Positions 23,534-35,746 are shown, counted from the stretch's first letter. The stretch: 64,000 bases of DNA from Misgurnus anguillicaudatus (GCF_027580225.2 NC_073337.2:12577001-12641000); one strand, 5' to 3'. Notes: a model not told the origin generated them from the letters alone. Translations and numbers: made by a program.

Positions 23534-23667
23534 CTGATTTTCTTTCAAACTGGAACAGACAAAAGCACAAAGGGATGAAAGTAAGATTCACTCTTTCTAT
23601 AAGGAATGTGGCTAGAGAGAAAAACAGAGATTCTGGAAACTGGGATAAAATCTCTCGACAGAAATGC

Positions 23668-24181
23668 TAGGGCTGGGTATCGATTCAGATGTTCCAGATC
23701 GATTCAATTTCGATTCACAAGCTATCAAATCAATTCGATTTCGTTTCTCGATTCAATTTTCGATACCGGATCTCGGGTCAGTTTTTATACTCAATTCTCA
23801 ATTCAACTCAATGAATATAGATTTAATACAAAACTATATTAATAAAAAAGAGTGGGTAATTAATAAAAAGAAATTAAAAGCCACAACACTATCGTCTTCG
23901 TCGAAATCTAAAATGCCTCCATGCTTCTTACTTTTTATGTGAAGGTGACATAAATGTCGATGAAGCACCCAAAACCGCCATTTTAAGGACTAAATGAAAG
24001 AATGACAGGCTCACCTCTCGCAAAAGAGAGGGTGACATCTAGTGAAGAAGACTAGTAATTTGGTTAATGTTAATCTTATGTTCAATGTTTGCAGGAAAAA
24101 TATTAAAAAGAGAATCGATTCTGAATCGACCACGTTTTAAAAAACGATTAATCGAAAAATCGACTTTTTTGCCCAGCCCTA
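23668..24181. mobile_element. hAT-like element, TAGGGCTGGG ends
   Basis: TAGGGCTGGGTATCGATTCAG at the left and GCCCAGCCCTA at the right are inverted, with subterminal ATCGATT/AATCGAT words. No convincing 8-bp duplication is seen, so one border may have changed. Only short frames inside. Confidence 0.72.
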
Positions 24182-24334
24182 CAAACTACTTGAAATGTAA
24201 TGTTAAATATTGTTCAATGTTTACAGTACAATGGCCACCTTGACCCTTAGACCGAACATTTAAATGCATTATAGCACAATTTATAATTTTTTGTTGCTTA
24301 CTTTTTTCAGCATGCCAACAAAAAGTATACACAT

Positions 24335-24730
24335 TCTGCTAGACCATGAGATCCTACTATCCAACCTATCGTCGCTAGGGATCACAGGTACTCCAACGGT
24401 TTAAATCTTATCTGAACGTTGTCCACATCCCACCAGATGGTCACTGGGGTCCCTCAGGGATCAGTGCTAGGTCCACTCCTTTTCTCCATCTACACAACAT
24501 CCTTAGGACCTATCATACAGGCACATGACTTTTCCTACCACTGCTGTGCTGATGACACCTAGATCTTCTTCTTATTATTATTTTACCCAGACAATCCCAC
24601 CTTAGTAGCACGCATTACAGCCTGCTTAGCCGACATCTTGGCTTGGATGAAGAAACACCACCTCCAACTGAATCTAGCGAAGACAGAGCTACTTGTATTT
24701 ACGGCACAACCCAAGATAAAGCATGCCCTT
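24335..24730 (+). pseudogene. L2-like LINE reverse transcriptase fragment
   Basis: Translation on the plus strand, allowing stops, gives DHEILLSNLSSLGITGT, then [20 protein letters not shown] and CADDT, then MKKHHLQLNLAKTELLVF. These are conserved blocks of the reverse transcriptase of L2-type LINEs. The catalytic YxDD box reads CADD and is followed at once by a stop. The flanking endonuclease and tail are absent. This is a decayed internal fragment. Confidence 0.82.
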
Positions 24731-26199
24731 TCCATTCATTTTTTCATTTTTTGGGCAAATCTGCTCAAGCTCCAGGCTGTTGAAAGTTGTTTGTGAACAG
24801 GATTAGTAACTCATTTAACAAATGCTGCTTTTGACATCTATGCTATAAGTGGACCACTCAAACATTTATGGTTTTAAGCCACCATTGCACTGTGGCACAT
24901 TTGCTTGTTAGCCAGTATACAGGCTTATGGTCCTGTGAGTTGATAGACTGCACTCTTAAGTCTCTGTCCTCTTGCATACATGCAGCAGGTTTTACCCTAA
25001 GGAGTTACATGTACTTACCACTATCAATTTTTTCTTCCCTAACTTGAAGTTTTCCAAGTTTCTGCCCGAGAGAAACATACCCAAAGTGTAAAACGGCCAC
25101 CATTCTAGTTCACTGTATTGTAATGCTGTTCTTAATTTGATGTGCTAAGACTTTGCCAAACTGAAGCCCAAAATTCCATAAATCTTTTTATATTTCTTCC
25201 TGTAACAAACATATAATGTACTTTATGTACTTAATGTACTGTACTATATTATCCCAATGAAGGGATGTGTATCACTTTACAGCTAGATTTAAAGCACATT
25301 TAACATAAATTATTCATTGGTTTTCTGGTAAAGAAAGGAAGTCATATATATCAGGTATGGCATCAGGGTGAGTAAATTAGGAGTGAAGTTTCATATTTTG
25401 GTGATTCATTTAACATTACCACATTCAAGCTAAGTTATCTGTTTTGTTGGTCTGAGGTGTTGGGATGACATTCACAGTTTACTGACAAATATTGTTCCAG
25501 ATTATCGTAATATCTTTTGCAAGCAGTTTCTCACTGTAATTGGAAATTTCCATTTTGCGCTGTCTAAATGAATGTGAAAAGACTCCTTGTACCCAGCAGT
25601 CAAAGCCTCATTCATTGAGCAAATAAACTGAATGTGTGACATGATGGCACTGTAGGTTTCAAACCTCACGACCAGATTGCATAAGTCTTCCTCTGAGGCC
25701 ATTAAGGACACTTTCCCTAATGTGCTTTAAAATTTCAGCACTGAAGAGTTATAATGTAACATAAGATGAAATCAATGTCTGTCCCCAGAAGAATGTCTTT
25801 GCTCAGAAACTGCTCTTTCATAGCTTAGGAGATTAGGAAAGTTTTAAGCTCTATCCTTTAAGTTCATCTTAACAAATGTCTTAAATATGCCAGCACATTA
25901 AAATCAATTTTAAAAATAATTTTTCATTAAATTTCATCAAATAAAAACACTCAAGGATGTAAGAAAGTCTTATGGGTAGGGAGAATAAATAAAAACCTAT
26001 TTGGGTGATTTAATAATTTAATAGCCCTCCAAAATTTGTATTGCTTTCATGTTATTACAGCTCATTATTTAATGGTCTCTTAATTTATGTTTCAAGCACT
26101 AAACTTTTCCTATATGTTAAAATTCCTTAGGAAAACTAGACACAAAAAAGAACCAGACAAGTTTCAGTAACTTTGCTGAAGATTTATTTGCTTCCCAGG
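24731..26199. other. Copine intron sequence
   Basis: AT-rich, without exons. GGGTGAGTAAATTAGGAGTG at about 25370 resembles one end of a common fish MITE but has no partner. The 69-codon minus frame at 25502-25711 has no recognisable domain. Confidence 0.4.
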
Positions 26200-26299
26200 T
26201 TAAAAAGAAGTACACTTTCATAGTGTACTAATTTATTTAGGTACCACTTGTAGTAGACTTGAACCCATCTTTGTATAAAATTTTTAATACAGAGATTGT

Positions 26300-27840
26300 G
26301 GGCCCTATTTTAATGATCTAAGTCCATGGTTTAAAGCGCATGGCACAAGTGCACTTAGGGCATGTCCGAATCCGATTTTGCTAATTTGGGGATGTGAAAA
26401 ATGGTCTATGCACCTGCCGCACAGTCTAAAAGTATATCACCCTATAGCCCAAGACAGCTTGCCCACTGAAGCTAAGCAGGGCTGAGCCTGGTCAGTACTT
26501 GGATGGGAGACCACCTGGGAAAACCAGGTTGCTGCTGGTAGAGGTGTTAGTGAGACCAGCAGGGGATGCTCACCCTGTGGTCTGTGTGGGTCCTAACACC
26601 CCAGTATAGTGACAGGGACACTATACTGTCAAAAAAGCACCGTCCTTCAGATGAGACGTTAAACCGAGGTCCTGACTCTCTGTGGTAATTAAAAATCCAA
26701 GTATGTCCTTCGAAAAAGAGTAGGGGTGTGCCCTGGCATCCTGGCCAAACTTGCCCATTGGCCTACTAATCATCCCTCACATACTAATTGGCTGTCTCCT
26801 CTCTACTAATAAGATGGTGTGTGGTGTGGGCATTCTGGCGCAATATGGCTGCGGTCGCATCATCCAGGTGGATGCTGCACATTGGTGGTGGTTGAGGAGA
26901 TTCCCCGTTCATATGTAAAGCGCTTTGAGTACTGAGAAAAGCGCTATATAAATGTAACGAATTATTATTAATTATTATTATTATTATAAAAGGGTTGTTC
27001 TGATTCTCGTAATGAGTCGCATCTCTCATCCCTTTAAAAGCCAATTGAGCTTGCGCCAAGGCAAATTGCAAGTGGAAAAAATGTAAGCAGTGGAAAAAGA
27101 CCACCAGTTTAACTTTGGTTCTCTTTAAACGTCATTATTTCAGTAATGGAGTAATAAGTAAAATAAGCAGTGTTTTAACTTCTGATAAAGTATGATGCAT
27201 GAACACTGTAATCTCAAAAAGTTTTTTAAAAGAATAATTTAGAAATATTGAAAAAAAGTTTGGTAAAAATACTTTATTTGTAACAAACAGAAGATAAAGA
27301 ATTTACAAACGTGCGGAGAGCCGAAATGATTCAGCACCTTGGACAGCTCTGTGAGTGTTTAAAAAAATATTACTTAAAAATGATTCTCATCTAACCATAT
27401 ACAAAGGTACAAAGTCGTCATATACAATAAATCGGTGGGGTAGCATTAAAGAAAAATCGAAATAAATTGTGTGCTGCTACGCATCCATGTGTGTAATAAG
27501 CAAACGTGCATTGTCGTCCCGTTTATAAGCGCATATTACTAACGCGTAACACGCTCTTTAAATAACAAAAACAATATTGGGCCATTGACTTTAGACTTTT
27601 GACCAGGTTTTAGTTGGCCGCTGGAGTAGTCTATTTAAGTTGTCTCAAAATAGCAACACGCCAACAATTCACCTGAACACACCTCGTTTTCAAGCCAGCA
27701 CGCACAAGGGCGCACAAATGGGCAAAAATCCATGTGCTATTTAAACAACGTAATGCTGGACGATAAAAATACGTCAGGCTGAAACTAGCAAAAAACCCTT
27801 GCGTCGCACTTTGGATTGCACAGGATGTATGATAGGGCCC
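26300..27840. mobile_element. GGGCCCTAT-ended DNA element
   Basis: GGGCCCTAT at the left and ATAGGGCCC at the right are exact short inverted repeats. The flanking region contains CAAAAAACCCTTGCGTCGCA, a motif of a known-looking fish family; a second fragment lies at about 52835-52893. It is interrupted by a SINE3 copy. Confidence 0.65.
26433..26965 (+). mobile_element. SINE3-type SINE, near full length
   Basis: The head, starting with TATATCACCCTATAGCCC, contains GAAGCTAAGCAGGGCTGAGC and ACTTGGATGGGAGACCACCT, the 5S RNA internal control region, so RNA polymerase III would have driven it. The body matches the copy at 7067-7556. The 3' tail reads AAAGCGCTTTGAGTACTGAG and GCGCTATATAAATGTAA, followed by (ATT)n. 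It sits inside two nested DNA elements. Confidence 0.92.
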
Positions 27841-28023
27841 TGCATGTTAAAAGTACATTTTAGTTTATATTTATGCTTTATCAAAATAGCATAAATAAGT
27901 ACACTTATAGATAATCTTACGAACATCTTAAGATGTACACAAAAAACATTGCGTGTTAGAAAAAGTGCGTGAAAAAAGAGCACTTAAAGTTCATAATAGA
28001 AGTGTACCCCTTTTTAAATGAAA

Positions 28024-28281
28024 ATGGACTGCATTTATATAGCGCTTTTAACAGACCTATGGCCATCCAAAGCGATTTACAAGTTGCCTCACATTCACCC
28101 ATTCACTCATACACCGACGGCGGTGTCAGCCATGCAAGGCACCATCCAGCTCGTCTGGAGCAGCTGGGGTTAGGTGTCTTGCTCAAGGAAACCTCGACAC
28201 TTGGTCAGGTAGAGCCGGGTATTGAATCACCAACCTTCCAATTTGTAGACAACCTACATGAACCACTGAGCCATTGCCGCC
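28024..28281 (-). repeat. Interspersed repeat with GCATTTATATAGCGC end
   Basis: It begins TGGACTGCATTTATATAGCGC and continues with TCACATTCACCCATTCACTC, GGCGGTGTCAGCCATGCAAG and TCTTGCTCAAGG, wording of a very common fish interspersed repeat. The end shares the ATTTATATAGCGCTTTT motif with the SINE3 tail, suggesting use of the same LINE machinery. A 116-codon frame overlapping it is not a gene. Confidence 0.6.
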
Positions 28282-28356
28282 TTTTTTACCTGGATTTCCA
28301 TTTAATCTCATTGATCTAGAACAAACACCTAAGACAGGCACTTACACTATCCAAAC

Positions 28357-29151
28357 TAGGGATGCACCGAATCCAGGATTCGGATTCGGCCGAATACTGA
28401 GCTTTTTGATGAGGTTTGGATTCGGCCTAACCTTACGATTTTTTTCCACCGAACCCTACGCTTGTCGACGTCACGCTGCCGTTAATTACGTGAAGGCGTT
28501 TACATGTGGACCGTTCGAATGTATTAGGCTGTGAGAATCTGAAAATGGAATGTGTAAGCAAAAAAAGTTTTGTTTGGCAGTACTTTCAATCAAAAGAAGG
28601 CGATTCAAGTCGAGCTTCATGTTCAATTTGCAATGTCGATTTGTCATGTGGTGACCCTAAGCAGTACACAACATCGCCGATACGAGTTGTGCATGAAGGA
28701 ATCTACAAACAGCAGCCAAAATGCAGAAACTTACGGCAGAGGAAGGACATTCGTTCCCACACTCGCAACCTGTTAATGAAGAGCGTTTTGGTTTGTTTTT
28801 TAAAGGAAACTCTCATTTCATGTGTAAGGTTAGAGGTTTTATGCTAATTTAATTATGATGCAGGATATGTGTCTGATCTTCCGTATTATATTTTGTAGCC
28901 TAGCCTACTGTTGTAAACAAAAACTAAACAGCATGCTATCCATGTTTATTAAGTAAATGTTTAATAACATTAATTTCAGTTAAGTCACCAAACATATTCT
29001 GATTTAAAAAAAAAAAGGAAAGAAAAACACATTCCTTTGCATTGTTGCACTTTACTTCATTAATGCGTTTTACTGTGTTAATGGAATAAGGAAGCGAGTA
29101 CGATTCGGGATTCGGATTTGACCCAAAATATCTGGATTCGGTGCATCCTTA
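28357..29151 (+). mobile_element. hAT element with BED-finger transposase relic
   Basis: TAGGGATGCACCGAATCCAG at the left and CTGGATTCGGTGCATCCTTA at the right are inverted repeats. An exact ATCCAAAC duplication is present (28349-28356 and 29152-29159). The 795-bp element keeps only the N-terminal piece of a transposase. Confidence 0.92.
28545..28847 (+). pseudogene. hAT transposase N-terminal fragment (BED-type finger)
   Basis: The frame starts at an ATG giving MECVSKKSFVWQYFQ, followed by ASCSICNVDLSCGDPKQYTT. The W-x-(Y/F)F segment followed by CxxC matches the start of a BED zinc finger as found in hAT transposases. The expected second half is altered and the frame ends after about 100 residues without any RNase H-like catalytic domain. 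Non-functional remnant. Confidence 0.6.
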
Positions 29152-29263
29152 ATCCAAACCAAATTGCGCCAGAGCGCGTTTGACCTCCAAAGCCTGGTTC
29201 GTTTGACTAGTGTGATTGCAACCTAGCTCGGTTGCCAGACTGAGCTAATTAATTAATTAATTC

Positions 29264-29432
29264 CTTACATTTATATAGCGCTTTTCTCAGTACTCAAAGC
29301 GCTTTACATATGAATGGGGAAATCTCCTCAACCACCACCAATGTGCAGCATCCACCTGGATAATGCGACGGCAGCCATATTGCGGCAGAACGCCCACCAC
29401 ACACCAGCTTATTAGTGGAGAGAAGATAGCTC
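29264..29432 (-). mobile_element. 5'-truncated SINE3 copy
   Basis: On the minus strand it ends with AAAGCGCTTTGAGTACTGAG and CGCTATATAAATGTAAG; only about 170 bp of the 3' part is present, with no 5S head. It lies beside an (AATT)n run. Confidence 0.82.
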
Positions 29433-29654
29433 TTTCCTAATGATCAGTATTTTTACACTGTTAAGATAGATTTTTAATAAATAGAGATTTCAAATTGTCT
29501 TTCAGGTGGTGTGTTTCCAAAAAGAAAATTTTACACCCATAGTACCTTTCTGATGCAAAAATTTTTTTGTTTAATTGAAGAGCTCAGATGTGAAACCCGC
29601 TATATGACACCTTTGTCAAAAATTAATCATATTAACCAAATGCATGTAATAGAG

Positions 29655-29934
29655 CAGTGGTTCTCAAACTGGGAGCCGCAAGATGGTGCCAGGGGGGCCC
29701 CAGTTTTATGAAATTTTATCAAATACATTAATTTATCATGAATTCTGTGAAATTAAACCTAAAAAAAATAAGGCTATTAACCAACAACCCTTAATTTGTA
29801 TAATTTAATGATTAGTTTAATTAAAATGTGAAGTTTTAGAACAATTTTTTGTCATAAATTTTCTTTGGGGGGGCCGCAATGGAATGCACCGTACACAAAG
29901 GGGGCCCCACACTGAAAAAGTTTGAGAACCACTG
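29655..29934. mobile_element. hAT MITE, CAGTGGTTCTCAAACTG ends
   Basis: CAGTGGTTCTCAAACTG and AGTTTGAGAACCACTG are inverted ends, flanked by an exact TAATAGAG duplication (29647-29654 and 29935-29942). Internal GGGGGCCCC words; 280 bp, non-coding. Confidence 0.95.
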
Positions 29935-29977
29935 TAATAGAGTATACGTTCATCAAATACTTTCACTTCAAATTGGA

Positions 29978-30377
29978 TTAAAGGGATAGTTCACCTAAAA
30001 ATGAAAATTCTGTCATTCTGTCAATAATTTTCTCATCCTCATGTTGTTCTAAAGCTCTTTATTTCTGAAGAACGCAAAAGAAGATATTTTGAGAAATTAT
30101 GGTAAACACACAGCAGTAAGTGACCATAGACTTCCATAGTAGGAAAAAAATATTTTGGAAGTATTGTGATAAATGATGGTAAGCAAACAGTTGACGGTAC
30201 CAATTAAATGCCATCATATTTTTTATTCCCACTATGGAAGTCTATGGTCACTTACTGCTGTGTGTTTACCATCCTTTCTCAAAACATCCTCCCCCGTGTT
30301 CATCAGAAAAAAGAAATCCACACAGCTCCAGAACAACATGAGGATGAGTAAATGATCATTTTAAAGTGAACTATCCC
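29978..30377. mobile_element. MITE, AAAGGGATAGTTCACC family
   Basis: TTAAAGGGATAGTTCACCTAA at the left and TTTAAAGTGAACTATCCC at the right are inverted. The internal arms include CATAGACTTCCATAGT and ACTATGGAAGTCTATGG, so most of the element folds back on itself. Other members are at 40444-40679, 46898 and 48798. Confidence 0.85.
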
Positions 30378-31944
30378 AGCGTCAGGGCATTCAGAAATAG
30401 CTTTGGTGGCATTTACAAGAAAACATATCAGAAGCACTTAGAGGGTTTTGCTTCTGATGCTTCAATTCTTAATGCCTTTCCAGCATCTATGGCTATATGC
30501 ATGGCAATAACCAGTTAATCTAAAGACTATATGGTTCTTTAGAGAACCAAAAATGCTTCTTCTACAGCATCGCTGCAAAATAACATTTTAAAACCTTTAT
30601 TTTTAAAAAACAACCAAGACCAGAAATTGTTCACGTTGCAAAATGCAAACAACCATTTTATGCTTGTTCCTCCGCTGTCACGTTAAAGAAATAAATTATA
30701 TGTTAAGAAATTCAGTGGCTCTCAAAGCGGACTGTAGTGAGGTCTGCTGTCTGCCCACACACTCAGATGAGCCTGAAGGGAGTGACACACACAAACAGAG
30801 CTTCCCATTTACACACTCTGACTAAACCACATTAGGCTTCTCTCTCCAGATGCTATTTATAGCACAACATGCACCGATAGGAATCTGTCAGTCTAACATA
30901 CATAAACACATTCACGTAGAAGGCACACGAGCACATAAGCGAATCGCTGCATGACATATTTCGCATTAGCATGTTTCAAATAAATCTGGGGCATCAAAAC
31001 AGATGCAAAGCAACAGGTTGGTTGCATTATGGACCTGGCTTAAGTCGTCTGAGTCATATGTAGTGTTTTTAATTTTTAACAACAAATGTAGGCTATATGT
31101 ATGTATCTATTATACCTTATTTTTTGGAGGTGCATTTAATAATATTTGGTAAAAAATAAATAATATAGGTAAGTTCACGCTTGCTTGTTTTTCATTATGG
31201 TGGAAGAACAACACAATTAAAACCCAGACATTTTGAATCACTCGTTCTGCCCTGTCACAGCACTACAGTGAGAAAACAAGAAAAGCAACAAATGTCGATG
31301 GATCCCGAATTACGAAATGCCTCAATGGTTACATATATCCTGCCCTCACATATATGTCATTATTGCGTTTAACTTTTCTTCGTTTCCTTCTTGTTGTCAT
31401 GGCGACGTGCCATGTCATCTTCATCAGCGATGCTTGGGTTTCGCTCTCGTCTCGCAGGCACTGCCTACCCCAGTGACCCCAGTGATGTTTGCCGTAGATT
31501 TACATACACAGTATGACAGGCCGTCGAGAGGAGACACCGATCTGCCCCGACAACACACACACACACACACATGCCTACAGACATACACATTCATGCAAAA
31601 GACTACAGACACACAAATTCCTCACACACACTCGGGGCCAAAGGCTAAAGAGTGACTCATATCGGCTCTAAAATTCACCACTAAATACCTAAATATACAC
31701 ACATAAACAAACTCAAAGCACAAAAACGAAATATTAGCATGTAGATAAAATCGAAGGACTCGAACAACATCCATTGTTTTGTCTTTTGTCTGTTTAGGTT
31801 TGATGAAGACATACGCAGCAATGTTTTAACAATTAATCCAAAAAACAGTTCAGGAATAAGAGCAAAATTACCTACAGAGTCTATAAATGTATATAGGACA
31901 ATACAATATTAAACGTGTACAATATCTGCAGCAGTAATACTTAC
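30378..31944. other. Copine intron sequence
   Basis: No exon seen. 30465-30520 repeats the dispersed unit of 18032-18090, 30525-30605 is a fragment of the AGAACC/CCTTTATTTTTAAA repeat, and an (AC)n run lies at 31553-31570. The frames at 31317-31655 run through that microsatellite. Confidence 0.45.
31553..31570. repeat. Short (AC)n run
   Basis: About nine AC units. Confidence 0.9.
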
Positions 31945-32048
31945 AGATCAAATCTTAAGTTCTGTCTTTCCTCAAAAAAGTAGTCCAGTATAAACTTGCG
32001 GACGAAGTCTGGGTTCAAGGTGTTATCGATGACCTCCGTTCGCCCGAA
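31945..32048 (-). CDS. Copine C2A exon ([15 protein letters not shown]...)
   Basis: A 104-bp exon on the minus strand with acceptor ATCTTGCAG and donor GTAAGTATT. It starts in phase 0 and encodes [19 protein letters not shown] then [16 protein letters not shown], the last codon being split with the next exon. This is the strongly conserved core of the copine C2A domain (FGRTEVIxNxLNPxF). Residue wording [11 protein letters not shown] is typical of CPNE5/8/9. The neighbouring exons, 2.5 kb upstream and 9.1 kb downstream, fit in frame. Confidence 0.93.
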
Positions 32049-32316
32049 CTGCAAGATCAGAGAAAGGAAGTCAGCAGTCAATCAAAAGAAAATTAGGACA
32101 AATGTACTGTAACAAAGATAAAAAGAAGGCCCTGGTTTGATTTGCATAATAATTTCCCAAAGCACTGACTCTATGAAGCAATGCATCAAGCTACAATGTT
32201 AGCAACACATTAAGCATTGTAACACATGTAATGCTTAGGGTTCAGTTCAATTTCATTTAATTTGCATGCTTTTCTTTAGGTGAGCAACATTAATGCAAAA
32301 TTTAAAGAGGACGACG

Positions 32317-32745
32317 AACCAGTCCTTCCAGAAAAATGCAGAGTTTTTTTGTGGTTGTTGCGAGCAAAAATCCTTGATCTTGCGGCACGTTTTCTTAAAA
32401 CATGCGCTGGAATATGCGTAATATTTGTGCATTTTATGCAATGAAATTGCGGAAACTTGCAAAAACTGCAGGAACTTGCAGCTTTTCAATGATGTTCACG
32501 TCATGTAATTTCGCCACTTCATAACGTTCCCATGGCAACAGGGGACTTGGCTGCGCTTGTGTGACGTAAATGCAACATTTTTCAACTTTCTGCTAAGATA
32601 TATGTGACTTTTTGCTACGAAAATGCGGGGATTATGAAATCATGTAAGCCCGCATATTTTGCGTGTGGCGAAAGTGCGGCGTATTTGAAAAAATGTGGCC
32701 CCCGCATAAATATGCAAACTTTGGCTGATTTTCTGGAGGGACTGA
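32317..32745. mobile_element. DNA element with ACCAGTCC/GGACT ends
   Basis: ACCAGTCCTTCCAGAAAAATGC at the left resembles the mirror of GATTTTCTGGAGGGACTGA at the right. The interior is rich in TGCGG/TTGCA words. No transposase and no confident duplication. Confidence 0.5.
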
Positions 32746-34555
32746 CAAACTGTGCATATCCTTATATTTCTAACGAACATCCTTAAGCCGGAATTGTTTT
32801 TTTTACATGTAAGAGGACATACGCACATGGTCGAACGCATAGGTGTCTCAATCAGCTCCCTTGTTCAGTAGTCTGGGCACTGATCAGGGAGTCTGTCTCA
32901 ATCGTAAAATTCTTCCAGTGCACTGGAACATTCGTTCCCTAGAAATTCCCACAATGCAATGCAAACACCAGTGAGCATTGGCCCTGTCAGAAATGGCACA
33001 CTCCAAACTTGTGGACTTCATCAGAGTCCACACTTTGATGACATCATGTAGTGCAGACCTTAAGGACCGTTGACGCGAGTCCAAGAGCGCGCTCTGGAGT
33101 CGTATTTTGGGACAGACTCAAGCGTCACGCCGGAAAAGAAAGAGAATTTGCCCATCAGTGTGAACTCCTCACTTCCATCATCTGATTGGTCTGATTGCTC
33201 TTTCGCAAGGATCTCTGGGTTGGTACAGTAAAGTGCGTGAAGCCTGCTGCATCGAGGGTGCAAAGGGGGCACTGATGAGCACACTTCGGAGCGTAAAAAT
33301 GACATATGGGACACCCTACGGAGTCGTAGACTAAGTGAGCCCACGCAATTTAAGGCCACGAGACTGAAAGTCCACATGAAGTGCGCCATTTGGTACAGGG
33401 CCAAAGATGGCCCCTATGTTCCCTTACCGGAAATCATGTGACCTTTTCTGAAGCTCTCCAATTGAAAATCACGCAAGCCAACTCAATAAACTTCATGAAA
33501 TGCGACTTTTATAAAGACAAACATCTGTTTTAGTTTTAAATATAACACACACATTGCTAGACAGGAAGGGGCCACAATCTACCTTATATTTAAAATAATT
33601 CTATTTATTTAAAATGCAAAAAATATATATAATTAAAATGTAATAATATTCCTCCAAATTTATGCACGGATATGTAGTAGAATAATGAAAGCGTTTTTAA
33701 ACACTTTAACACGTGTCCTTACCAATGCCCGAACCTGCATACACGACATACTGATTTGCGACCTCGGGAGCGGACTGAGACACAGGGATAGTTTATTTGA
33801 CTCGTACATGTACACAGCAATGGGTGCATACGCATTGCGATAAAATGTAATGCATCTCCTGGGCTACATACTGTATAGTACTACATTCTCCTGTATGTGC
33901 ATGCACGATGCATGAGGTACACAAAAATCCGGCGGTGTGCCTACAGTGCACACATATTATTCTGATGACGAAATTTGCATCACGTGCACTGTACAGTACA
34001 TGGACCCTCACGTATACCTAAAAACCGAGCTATACTTCTAGCTTAAGAGAGCAAATAAAAAAACGAATGACACAACAAAACGTGACATAAATGACATAAA
34101 TAAAAGTCTATCCACCGGCATTGTATAAAATAAGGGAGCCCTATGATACACCCCACCCTAACTTCCTGTTTTAATACGAAATGCATAAACTCAGGAAAGA
34201 AATTGTGCCTATCAAGCCATTTCATGGGGTACTGGCTAAATTTGATGTCAACTTGGACATAATCTGGGTTATATATGAGTGTTTGACAGCATCCTTACAT
34301 CCACATGGCTCATTGTTTTTCACCAAATAGTGATTAAAGTTAATCAACACACATCCCTCTTAAGGGTGCTGGGAGTGCAAAATATTAAAAGAGCAGAACT
34401 GATAGAGACGGAAAAATAAGAGTGCCATTAATAATTGAGATTATTATTCTGAGAATAATTCAACCCGGCATTTACATGTATGAATATTTATGTGACCAAG
34501 GGTCTGCTGGGCCTTTCAGGGGCTCAGCATGTCTGAGACAGATTGTTGTGCTCAC
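32746..34555. other. Copine intron sequence
   Basis: No exon seen. 32838-33440 contains GTGTCTCAATCAGCTCCC and CATTTGGTACAGGGCC, words found in fish MITEs, but I cannot pair ends. The 114-codon minus frame at 33060-33404 lies in this GC-richer patch and has no domain I recognise. 33780-34000 is rich in TGCA words. Confidence 0.4.
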
Positions 34556-34602
34556 CTCTCGCCACTCTTTGGTGCCAATGCCTTGAGTGTACAGCACACA
34601 TA
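34556..34602 (-). CDS. Copine C2A exon (CVLYTQGIGTKEWRE)
   Basis: A 47-bp exon on the minus strand with acceptor ...ATCTTCACAG and donor GTGAGCAC. Its first two bases complete an Ile codon from 36829-36869. It then encodes CVLYTQGIGTKEWRE and ends in phase 0 directly before FGRTE of 31945-32048. The DPxCVxY segment and the WRE(F)GRTE junction are copine hallmarks. Confidence 0.9.
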
Positions 34603-35495
34603 CTGTGAAGATGAAGAGAGAGAGAGACAGTATTACACAAAGGTACAAAAGGTCTAAAATGCCACCTGTGACACTCTTAACTTTTAAAACCGAGCGACCC
34701 AGATTTGTACTGTGTATACTTTGGACAATGTTTTGTCCTATAAATCAAAAAAGCAATTTTTTCGGTTACACTTTATGTTCTACACAAGGGTTGCCTCAAC
34801 TCGTGGTGGGCTGGCCCCAATGTTCAGACCAGAAATATGATTGGACAGTGACTGACAACAAGACAGCATGACTACACTTTTTGAATAGTACTGAAGCTAG
34901 AAAGATGTAAACACCATAAAAGAGAAGAGGATTAACAATGTTAAACAATGCAAAGTTAAGAACTAGTCAAGTGTATTTGGAACAGGTGTGCTTTCAATTG
35001 TTTTTTGAAGGGTGTGGTGATCTCAGCAGTTCAGGTGGATCAAGTGGAGTTAGGCCTTATTTGTGGCATATAGCACACCCACCATAAGCAAGATAATGGT
35101 AACACTAAGAGACTAGGCCAGCAGCCATCAGCATAACTGAGACTGTGCCTCAGCACAAGTAAACATCCTGGGAAGAGTTGACGTCTACTAAAACATCTAC
35201 ATTGTAAACAAAACCAGTAAAGAATCAGGTGGAAAAAGTGCACAAACAATTTGACAATAAAAAGACATGCAGAGTAATTGTGCAAAAACAGAAACAAAAC
35301 AAGAAGCGATAAAGTGTGGAAAAAATCAATACAGGTACTGATAACAATAGCTGATTTTTTGCTGTTTTTCTGTTCATTATTGTTACACATGCACAAAGGA
35401 AACCATGAAACTGTCTGCTGGTTATTGTACTTATTTTAGGGTTACAATGACTCTAATCAATAAGTGCAGAGTATGTTCAAAGATTTAGGATTAGG
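34603..35495. other. Copine intron sequence
   Basis: No exon or paired repeat is recognisable. The 118-codon minus frame at 35040-35396 is a low-complexity Phe/Leu/Ser-rich translation without a domain. Confidence 0.4.
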
Positions 35496-35624
<129 letters not shown>

Positions 35625-35746
35625 GGAGGTTATTCCCCAAAATCTCACAATACATGGCCCCAGTCATCATCTCCTTAATACAGTGCAGTCGCCCTGTCCC
35701 ATGTGCAGAAAAACACCCCCAACGCATGATGCTATCACACCCATGC
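35625..35746 (-). pseudogene. Tc1-like transposase fragment
   Basis: On the minus strand, translation gives [20 protein letters not shown] followed by stops. This corresponds to the segment between the first and second catalytic Asp of fish Tc1 transposases (WGCFS...G-G/T-GDL/C). Only about 120 bp remain, bounded by the microsatellite and by a TTAA MITE. Confidence 0.6.

Larger units (their letters stand above)
26200..28017. mobile_element. TTAA-flanked element enclosing other insertions
   Basis: TTAAAAAGAAGTACACTT at the left is mirrored by AAGTGTACCCCTTTTTAA at the right, with TTAA at each border. About 100 bp of the element remains at the left and 180 bp at the right, the middle being occupied by the GGGCCC-ended element at 26300-27840. 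Confidence 0.65.

Noticed and set aside
28506..28544. GTG-initiated extension of the hAT transposase fragment
   Set aside because: Not plausible as a eukaryotic start; the ATG at 28545 is preferred.
31317..31655. 112-codon plus-strand frame
   Set aside because: His/Thr-rich translation of the AC-rich region; no domain.
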